DNA from: Casp-actino8 sp044355095
GTDB taxonomy: Bacteria; Actinomycetota; Acidimicrobiia; Acidimicrobiales; Ilumatobacteraceae
Direction: 5' to 3'
DNA: 11,367 bases
NCBI GenBank assembly: GCA_044355095.1
Contig: JBIKYT010000060.1
Coordinates: forward strand, 1-11,367
The translations under genes and the position numbers were made by a program. Shown here one piece after another: positions 6,884 through 11,367 of the stretch (position 1 is the first letter of the stretch; each line of letters opens with the position of its first letter). Under the pieces are notes generated by a model. The model saw only the letters and a program-made list of their open reading frames with translations. It did no database searches and had not been told where the DNA came from.

Positions 6884-7666
6884 TCATTCAGGGGTGACGT
6901 AGGCCGCGGTGATACCACCGTCGATGATGAGCGATTGACCTGTCATCCAACTGCTCTCATCTGAAGCCAAGAACAACGCACCATTGGCGATTTCAATCGG
7001 ATCACCGAAACGTCCCATCGGGATATGAACCAAACGACGATTGCGCTTGGCATCATCGCTTAAGAACTTGGCCAACATCGGCGTCATAATCGGGCCAGGA
7101 CACAGTGAGTTCGCGCGAATTCCTTGGCGGGCGTAAATGACTGCAATCTCACGAGTCATTGCGAGCACTGCACCTTTCGATGCGGTGTAGGCAACTTGTG
7201 GTGTGGCTGCACCCATATGCGCCACAAAACTGGCAACGTTCACAATTGAACCGCCACCTGAAGCCAGCATCGCAGGAATCGCATAGCGACAGCCGAGCAG
7301 CGTGCCCTTGACGTTGATATCCATCGTCTTTTGGTACACATCAACTGACGTGTTGGTCGGACCATCATCGTCACTCAACATCACTCCAGCGTTGTTGTAC
7401 AAAATGTGCAGACCACCAAAGGTTTCGACAGCGTGCTGAACGGCTGCTTCAACTGAACCTTCATCGCTGACGTCGCAACTCACGAACGTTGCCTCTCCGC
7501 CAGCAGCGTCAATGGCGTCAACAACTTCGTCGCCATCAACCACGTCGGCAATCACGATTTGCGCGCCTTCACGGGCGAACAACTCGGCACCAACGCGACC
7601 AAGACCCGAGGATCCTCCAGTGATGATGGCAACTTTTCCTTGTAGACGACCAACGCCTGCGTTCAT
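6884..7666 (-). CDS. Short-chain dehydrogenase/reductase (classical SDR)
   Basis: This 260-residue protein is a classical SDR of standard length. TGGSSGLG at residues 16-23 is the cofactor motif, D41 at the end of the second strand points to NAD(H), NNAG is at 91-94, N118 lies in helix 4, and the catalytic S146, Y160 and K164 are all present. PGPIMTPM (190-197) and the C-terminal IIDGG strand complete the fold. The ATG at 7666 has GGAG upstream at a good distance. It probably oxidises an alcohol or hydroxy intermediate. It runs in the same direction as the Rieske cluster but is separated from it by the VOC gene, so it needs its own promoter in the 56-bp gap shared with the divergent EEP gene. 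The exact substrate cannot be told. Confidence 0.9.
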   Translation of the reverse strand: MNAGVGRLQGKVAIITGGSSGLGRVGAELFAREGAQIVIADVVDGDEVVDAIDAAGGEATFVSCDVSDEGSVEAAVQHAVETFGGLHILYNNAGVMLSDDDGPTNTSVDVYQKTMDINVKGTLLGCRYAIPAMLASGGGSIVNVASFVAHMGAATPQVAYTASKGAVLAMTREIAVIYARQGIRANSLCPGPIMTPMLAKFLSDDAKRNRRLVHIPMGRFGDPIEIANGALFLASDESSWMTGQSLIIDGGITAAYVTPE

Positions 7667-7722
7667 GACAAACTCCGTTCTTTGCTCACGACGCTACTGC
7701 CGGCATCGGCAAGAATGAAGGA
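7667..7722. promoter_or_regulatory. Divergent SDR/EEP intergenic region with a short dyad
   Basis: This 56-bp gap must carry both start signals. TGCCG (7698-7702) and CGGCA (7707-7711) form a 5-bp dyad with a 4-base centre. GGAG in the minus direction serves the SDR gene. AAGGAG at 7718-7723 overlaps the GTG of the plus-strand gene. I see no convincing -35/-10 pairs. Confidence 0.3.
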
Positions 7723-8457
7723 GTGACGATTGAGTACACACCACTCACGATCATGACCTGGAATCTCCAGGGTTCACAACGCCCCGATATCACCAAGGTC
7801 GCCGACAAGATTCAGCAGTTTCAACCAGACATCATCGCGATTCAAGAAATACAAAAACATCAGGCTCGAGCTTTGGCTCAGCGGCTGGAATGGTCGTATG
7901 TCTGGGCCTTCAAACACAACGGTTACGGGCCGCTACTTCCCCGTCGCGCCGAAGGAATGGCCATCATGTCGCGGTTACCGCTCGGCAATACTGGCAACAC
8001 CACGTTGACTTCTGAATATGGGCGGTTCACCTACCGGCGACGAATTGCGATGTGGGCAGACATCAATCTCAATAAGCACACAATCACTTTGGTGAATACC
8101 CATTTGGCATCTGATGCCGTCGGCGACGAAGGCTCGAATCAAGCCCGAACATTGCGAACTCTCATTGACGACTGGCAACAACAACACGTATTGATCGCTG
8201 GCGACTTTAATGATCATCAACGGCCCGACATCGTGAATATTCTCAATGCCGAACACAACCAAGATGCTTGGAGCTACGCCCAGTCACGCTCGCGAAACGG
8301 ACTCACTAACCCAACAAAGAATCCGTATCAACGTCTTGATCACATTTTGGCGCCACGAACTCACACGATTGCCCGTGTTGAAGTCCCTGACACTGACCAG
8401 TCATGGATTGAACTGTCCGATCACCTTCCGGTGATTGCCACAATCAACCTTGTTTAA
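7723..8457 (+). CDS. Endonuclease/exonuclease/phosphatase-family hydrolase
   Basis: This 244-residue protein has the EEP (DNase I / exonuclease III / sphingomyelinase) metallo-hydrolase fold. The metal and catalytic set is complete: N14 in TWNLQG, E42 in IQEIQ, H127 in NTHLAS, D161 and N163 in GDFND, D216 in RLDHI and D233-H234 in the final SDHLPV motif. Without a signal peptide it should be cytosolic. The substrate may be DNA, RNA, a phosphoinositide-like or another phosphodiester; the fold alone does not decide. The GTG at 7723 is chosen because the first beta strand (LTIMTWNL) begins at residue 8. An ATG at 7753 would cut into that strand, although the GTG overlaps its own AAGGAG. The stop overlaps that of the convergent glutamine-synthetase-like gene. 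Confidence 0.85.
   Translation: MTIEYTPLTIMTWNLQGSQRPDITKVADKIQQFQPDIIAIQEIQKHQARALAQRLEWSYVWAFKHNGYGPLLPRRAEGMAIMSRLPLGNTGNTTLTSEYGRFTYRRRIAMWADINLNKHTITLVNTHLASDAVGDEGSNQARTLRTLIDDWQQQHVLIAGDFNDHQRPDIVNILNAEHNQDAWSYAQSRSRNGLTNPTKNPYQRLDHILAPRTHTIARVEVPDTDQSWIELSDHLPVIATINLV
8454..8457. other. Interlocked stop codons of convergent genes (TTAA)
   Basis: The four bases TTAA contain the TAA of the plus-strand EEP gene (8455-8457) and, on the other strand, the TAA of the glutamine-synthetase-like gene (8454-8456). The two coding regions overlap by 4 bp and there is no room for a terminator between them. Confidence 0.95.
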
Positions 8458-9830
8458 ATACGTTCGAAGTAACGGTTCTTTTCCCAGTCGGTGACCGTGC
8501 GATTGAAGGCTTCCCATTCGCTTTCGGCCGATCGTAAAATCCAGTGATGCACATTGTCGCCAAAGCACTCACGAGCAATTGCACTGTTGCGCCATAACTC
8601 AATGGCATCGGGAAGATTCCACGGCACTCGTCCGACATTGGCATCTTCGTATCCATTACCAGCGAATGGTTCACCGAGGCTCAATTTGTTCTTGATGCCG
8701 TACAAGCCACCAGCGATTGTTCCGGCGAATGCCAGGTAACTATTGGCATCAGCACCAGGAATGCGGTTCTCAACACGAGTTCCCGAACCGTGACCCACCT
8801 TGCGGAAGCCAAGAGTGCGATTGTCGACTCCCCAACCAATACCGGTTGGCGCCCACGAACCAGGCTGGAAACGTCGGTAGCTATTCACAGTTGGCGCCCA
8901 CAGCAACGAGAACTCACGCGCCGTATGAATCTGCCCAGCCAAGAAATGTTGAAAGGTTTCGCTCATACCCAAGGCATTGCTGTGGTCTTCAAAAACCGAC
9001 TTCGATCCATCAAGAGTCCACAAACTGGCATGAATGTGACACGACGAACCCACATCGTTGAAATCGGGCTTAGCCATAAACGTGATTGATCGTCCATTTG
9101 CGGCAGCAATCTCTTTAGCGGCATTTTTGTAGATGTGATTGCGGTCAGCCATTTCAACTGCCGTTGAATACGACAAGTTGATTTCGTGTTGACCAGCGCC
9201 AGCTTCACCCTTCGAAAACTCGATGGGCACACCAGAATTTTCCAGTGCACTACGAATGGCGCCCACGATGTATTCATCGCGGGTCGTTTGCAAAATGTTG
9301 TAGTCCTCAGCCCATGCCGAATGTGTGCGCAACGAGTGATAGTTCTTTGCTTTCGCTTCGTCGTATGAGTCGTGATACAAAAAGAATTCGATTTCGCTGC
9401 CGAGCATTGGCAAGAAGCCCAAGGCTGCCGCCTGATCAACTTGAGCGCGCAAAATGCTTCGGGGCGCCACATCAACAAACGTTTTGTTTGCGACATCCAA
9501 AAGATCACACATAATGATTGCGGTTTTGGGTAACCACGATGCGATGCGCACAGTGTCCCAATCGGGCATGGCCAACATGTCGCCATAACCCTTATCGAAA
9601 CTTGAAAAGCGGAACCCGTCTGACGGCTGGTTATCGATATCGCAGGTGAGCAGATAGTCGCAGTTCTCGGTGCCGTGGTCGGCAACGTGTTCGAGAAAGA
9701 AGCGACCCGTGGCCCGCTTACCGACCAAACGTCCGTAACGATCAACAAAAGCCATGATGACTGTGTCGATTTCTGAACGCAAAATACGATCGGCAAGTTC
9801 TTGACGGGCAATGACTTCGCGCTTCATCAT
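8454..9830 (-). CDS. Glutamine synthetase-family enzyme, probable gamma-glutamylamide ligase type
   Basis: From the ATG at 9830 this is a 458-residue member of the glutamine synthetase family, which makes a gamma-glutamyl phosphate and couples it to ammonia or an amine. The barrel carries the metal/substrate residues: SEIEFF (E146, E148), GEAGAGQHEIN (E209, E216), HIHASLW (265-271), NSYRRF (316-321) and RVENRIPGAD (R352, E354, R356). The segment corresponding to the adenylylation loop reads VPWNLPD, with W404 where bacterial GS-I has the modified tyrosine, so adenylylation control is not expected. It diverges from the housekeeping GlnA signature and resembles PuuA/GlnT-like paralogues, so an amine rather than ammonia may be the acceptor; this is inference. 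A GTG at 9848 would add 6 residues, but AGGG lies 8 bases before the chosen ATG. It lies 70 bp downstream of carD on the same strand. Confidence 0.85.
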   Translation of the reverse strand: MMKREVIARQELADRILRSEIDTVIMAFVDRYGRLVGKRATGRFFLEHVADHGTENCDYLLTCDIDNQPSDGFRFSSFDKGYGDMLAMPDWDTVRIASWLPKTAIIMCDLLDVANKTFVDVAPRSILRAQVDQAAALGFLPMLGSEIEFFLYHDSYDEAKAKNYHSLRTHSAWAEDYNILQTTRDEYIVGAIRSALENSGVPIEFSKGEAGAGQHEINLSYSTAVEMADRNHIYKNAAKEIAAANGRSITFMAKPDFNDVGSSCHIHASLWTLDGSKSVFEDHSNALGMSETFQHFLAGQIHTAREFSLLWAPTVNSYRRFQPGSWAPTGIGWGVDNRTLGFRKVGHGSGTRVENRIPGADANSYLAFAGTIAGGLYGIKNKLSLGEPFAGNGYEDANVGRVPWNLPDAIELWRNSAIARECFGDNVHHWILRSAESEWEAFNRTVTDWEKNRYFERI

Positions 9831-9850
9831 GAAACGAACCCTAGCCACGC

Positions 9851-9889
9851 ATTAATGAAGTCACTCATGAACCACCTCAACACGAGGTG
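9851..9889 (-). promoter_or_regulatory. Candidate promoter and inverted repeat before the GS-like gene
   Basis: On the minus strand TTGAGG (9880-9875) and ATTAAT (9856-9851) are 18 bases apart and would give a very short leader to the ATG at 9830, in line with that start. The -35 element lies inside a perfect inverted repeat, CACCTC at 9873-9878 and GAGGTG at 9884-9889. This repeat could be an operator, or a hairpin ending the carD transcript; no T-run follows it. Confidence 0.3.
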
Positions 9890-9900
9890 TACGAGGACAA

Positions 9901-10052
9901 TCAGGTTTTGGCCGGCTTTTTGGCAACGGCCTTTTTGGCTGGTGCCTTCTTGACAGGAGCCTCAGTCACTTCTGCATCTGGCTTCGGCGCAGCAGCCTTC
10001 TTCACAGGTGCAGCCTTCTTGGCTGGTGCGGCCTTGGCAACTGGTGCTGCAG
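9901..10052 (-). repeat. Degenerate Lys/Ala/Pro repeat region encoding the CarD tail
   Basis: The 3' end of carD is built of degenerate units encoding K-K-A-(A/P)-(A/V) blocks, seen on the plus strand as recurring gccttctt and ggctggtgc words. Copies differ at synonymous positions, so the region is an old repeat rather than a recent slippage product. Confidence 0.6.
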
Positions 10053-10653
10053 GCTTCTCGTCGAGATCATCGTCAAGATCGTCGTCATCGCTCTCGACCT
10101 TTGGCACTTCAACCTTGGGCGCAGCAGCCTTTGCGGGCTTGGCAGCCTTTACTGGCTTCAAGACGCCCTTGGCCAATGCTTCGTCGAGGTAGACCTCGGC
10201 TTCGTCGGTGGTGACCTTCAAAGCCGGAGCAATTTCAGAAATGAGGTTGACGCGGGCCCGTTCGTACATGGTGCGCTCGGCGGCCGACAACGACGCATCG
10301 CGGTTACGCGCTGCGAGGTTACGAACCACTTCGGCCACTTGGTACACATCGCCACTCTTGAGCTTTTCCTGGTGGTTCTTGAAGCGACGGCTCCAGTTGC
10401 TGGGCACGCGTGGGTCGGCCTTAGCCAACACGGCAACCAAGTCTTCGAGTTCGTCAGGTGACACGGGCGGGCGAACGCCGACCTCGTCAACCTTTGACAT
10501 CGGCACCCGAAGCGTCATGTCGCCAATCACGGTACGGAGTACGAGGTACTCCTGCTGCTTGCCGGTATTGAGTGGATCTTCCTTACGGATGGCCTCGACC
10601 TTGCAGGCTCCATGCTGGGGATAGATGACGGTGTCGCCCTTTTTGAACTTCAC
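9901..10653 (-). CDS. carD: CarD-family RNA polymerase-binding regulator with histone-H1-like tail
   Basis: Residues 1 to about 165 of this 250-residue protein are a complete CarD/CdnL: an RNA-polymerase-interacting Tudor-like domain (FKKGDTVIYPQHG, then the DMTLRVPMSK strand) and a helical DNA-binding domain with SNWSRRFKNHQEKLKSGD. W87 corresponds to the tryptophan that wedges into the upstream edge of the transcription bubble in mycobacterial CarD. The family stabilises open complexes at rRNA and many other promoters and is usually essential in actinobacteria. Known actinobacterial CarD ends near residue 162. Here about 85 residues are added: a spacer, an acidic run (187-199, mostly Asp) and an Ala/Lys/Pro-rich basic tail (200-250) with KKAAP- and KKAPAKKA-like repeats resembling histone H1 or HU tails. 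The GTG at 10653 follows GAGG 5 bases upstream and starts exactly at the conserved N-terminus. Confidence 0.93.
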   Translation of the reverse strand: MKFKKGDTVIYPQHGACKVEAIRKEDPLNTGKQQEYLVLRTVIGDMTLRVPMSKVDEVGVRPPVSPDELEDLVAVLAKADPRVPSNWSRRFKNHQEKLKSGDVYQVAEVVRNLAARNRDASLSAAERTMYERARVNLISEIAPALKVTTDEAEVYLDEALAKGVLKPVKAAKPAKAAAPKVEVPKVESDDDDLDDDLDEKPAAPVAKAAPAKKAAPVKKAAAPKPDAEVTEAPVKKAPAKKAVAKKPAKT

Positions 10654-10680
10654 TCAGACCTCGCTCAGAATTGCCGAAAT

Positions 10681-10693
10681 GGGTTTGAAACCC
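10681..10693. promoter_or_regulatory. Palindrome GGGTTTGAAACCC in the carD leader
   Basis: A perfect inverted repeat with 6-bp arms and a single central base lies 28-40 bases before the carD start, downstream of the candidate -10 element. It could be a repressor site. As RNA it cannot form a tight hairpin because the centre is only one base. Confidence 0.3.
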
Positions 10694-10711
10694 CATCGGA
10701 ACAGACGCTGA

Positions 10712-10760
10712 AGTGTAGGGGGAAAATGGTCGTTTTCATCGGGAAATGCCCGTTTTGATG
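10712..10760 (-). promoter_or_regulatory. Candidate carD promoter with two tandem 20-bp repeats
   Basis: On the minus strand TACACT (10717-10712) is a reasonable -10 element about 60 bases before the carD start. No good -35 is seen. Instead the upstream DNA is filled by two directly adjacent 20-bp repeats, 10721-10740 and 10741-10760, identical at 15 of 20 positions (plus-strand consensus GGRAAATGSYCGTTTTSATS). A period close to two helical turns would place a bound protein on one face of the DNA over the -35 region. The left copy is itself partly dyad-symmetric (GAAAA...TTTTC). Confidence 0.4.
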
Positions 10761-10827
10761 TGCGGATCGACCATCTCAGACTCGACCCCAGGCCACCTCA
10801 AGGGGCCGGCATAAAGCGAATAAGAAG

Positions 10828-10858
10828 TTACACACCGACGAAAAAGCTGTACGATAAT
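10828..10858 (+). promoter_or_regulatory. Candidate promoter of the secreted-protein gene
   Basis: TTACAC (10828-10833) and TACGAT (10850-10855) are 16 bases apart, followed by an AT-rich tract and, at 10876-10881, AAGGAA as a ribosome site about 12 bases before the ATG at 10894. An alternative -10 is GATAAT at 10853-10858. Confidence 0.4.
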
Positions 10859-10893
10859 AAAAATTTATATCTGCAAAGGAAAGTCGGCGCACC

Positions 10894-11367
10894 ATGAAAT
10901 CCACTCCTGCCCGCCTCATTGTCACTGCGTGTGTCGCGTCGGCATTGTTACCGCTTGCTGTATTGAGTCCTGGGCCAGCGATCGCTTCCACGTTCGACTT
11001 ACAAGGAGTACCCGTCTTGTTCGCTAACGGTCCGTGCGACGAGGACATTGGTGAAGAGGCCAGCGTCGGTTTCTCCCACCGATACGACAATGTGGTGCAA
11101 TTCGGTGACGTATCAGTTGACGCGCTTGTATCACTAGTCAGCACATCCAATCTCGACAATGACAATGACTACAGCAATGGTGTTGACAACCTCATCGATT
11201 ATCTCGATAGAAGTAGTTCGAGTTTTCCGAATGCCTTGAGAACGCAAATAGATATCGCTTCTGGTCCAGAAACTATTGATATTGGCGAAGCCGTCATTCG
11301 AGTTTCTTTTGTACGAGCAGGCACACGAACCCCACTCACACTACAGAATGTCATCATCAACGTGAAA
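10894..11367 (+). CDS. Secreted protein of unknown function, C-terminus beyond the window
   Basis: The frame is open from the ATG at 10894 to the last base, giving 158 residues without a stop. Residues 1-31 are a Sec signal peptide: K2 and R7, a hydrophobic core (LIVTACVASALLPLAVL) and AIA before S32, a typical signal peptidase I site. The exported part is rich in beta-branched residues and acidic. It includes an Asp/Asn-rich loop (LDNDNDYSNGVDN, 87-99) that looks like a calcium-binding turn, followed by AVIRVSFVRAGTRTPLTLQNVIINVK. I recall, without certainty, that similar VxFxxAGTxTPVTL strands occur in N-terminal beta-sandwich domains of long bacterial surface proteins, so this may be the front end of an adhesin or cell-surface protein. 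It has its own AT-rich promoter and ribosome site and is divergent from carD. Confidence 0.8.
   Translation, partial: MKSTPARLIVTACVASALLPLAVLSPGPAIASTFDLQGVPVLFANGPCDEDIGEEASVGFSHRYDNVVQFGDVSVDALVSLVSTSNLDNDNDYSNGVDNLIDYLDRSSSSFPNALRTQIDIASGPETIDIGEAVIRVSFVRAGTRTPLTLQNVIINVK

Larger units (their letters stand above)
10654..10893. other. Divergent intergenic region between carD and the secreted-protein gene
   Basis: This 240-bp stretch holds no believable gene. The carD side carries the palindrome and tandem repeats described separately. The middle (about 10770-10810) is GC-rich and without clear structure. The right side becomes strongly AT-rich from about 10841 and carries the candidate promoter of the plus-strand gene. 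Confidence 0.6.

Noticed and set aside
8963..9811. 282-codon open frame on the minus strand inside the GS-like gene
   Set aside because: It lies in another frame of a clearly conserved gene, has no domain signature and unnatural Cys/Trp/Arg-rich composition.
9873..9889. Inverted repeat as a definite carD intrinsic terminator
   Set aside because: It has a short 6-bp stem and no following T-run; it also overlaps a candidate -35, so an operator is equally likely.
9901..10160. Repeated words in the carD 3' end as a CRISPR or minisatellite
   Set aside because: Units are short, degenerate at synonymous sites and explained by Lys/Ala/Pro protein repeats.
9887..10192. Ala/Gly/Phe-rich plus-strand frame opposite the CarD tail
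   Set aside because: It looks like a membrane protein only because it is the complement of Lys/Ala codon repeats.
10776..11165. 129-codon minus-strand frame upstream of carD
   Set aside because: It is antisense to the signal peptide and exported domain of the secreted protein and covers its promoter; no coding signature.

Overview
The window looks like the chromosome of an Actinomycetota bacterium, most plausibly of the Acidimicrobiia type. This is inferred from a CarD-family RNA polymerase-binding regulator, a probable F420-dependent luciferase-like oxidoreductase, intermediate GC (roughly 50-55 % by eye), GTG starts and short intergenic gaps. No 16S or other taxonomic marker is present, so the class is a guess. 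I see no mobile element, tRNA, rRNA or CRISPR array.

Left part (1-2354, + strand): the C-terminal three quarters of an AcoX / NAD-kinase-fold protein, then an E2 acyltransferase whose ATG directly follows the AcoX stop codon. This is the tail of a 2-oxo-acid or acetoin dehydrogenase operon; E1 genes would be expected to the left of the window. The E2 is unusual in having one lipoyl domain and two peripheral-subunit-binding-like domains.

Central part (2369-7666, mostly - strand): a probable catabolic cluster. Read 5'->3' on the minus strand it contains an SDR dehydrogenase (7666-6884), then, beyond the oppositely oriented VOC/glyoxalase-like gene (6203-6868), a 3-hydroxyisobutyrate-dehydrogenase-like enzyme (6169-5246), a Rieske non-haem iron oxygenase (5135-3927), a nitroreductase-fold flavoprotein (3913-3308) and an LLM flavin oxidoreductase (3280-2369). 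The last three are spaced 13 and 27 bp apart and must be one transcription unit. The set suggests oxidation of an organic substrate by the Rieske enzyme with flavoprotein and dehydrogenase support; the substrate cannot be read from the sequence. No dedicated ferredoxin or Rieske reductase gene is visible.

Right part (7723-11367): an endonuclease/exonuclease/phosphatase-fold enzyme on +, converging with overlapping stop codons on a glutamine-synthetase-family enzyme on -. That enzyme lacks the usual adenylylation tyrosine and may be a gamma-glutamylamide-type ligase. Upstream of it lies carD on -, encoding a normal CarD core plus a long acidic-then-basic, histone-H1-like tail. A 240-bp divergent intergenic region with a 2 x 20 bp tandem repeat, a palindrome and two candidate promoters separates carD from a secreted protein of unknown function that runs off the right edge.

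The items most worth a second look are the H1-like CarD tail and its promoter repeats, the E2 with a duplicated binding domain, the Rieske/flavoprotein operon with its interrupted palindrome, and the truncated secreted protein.
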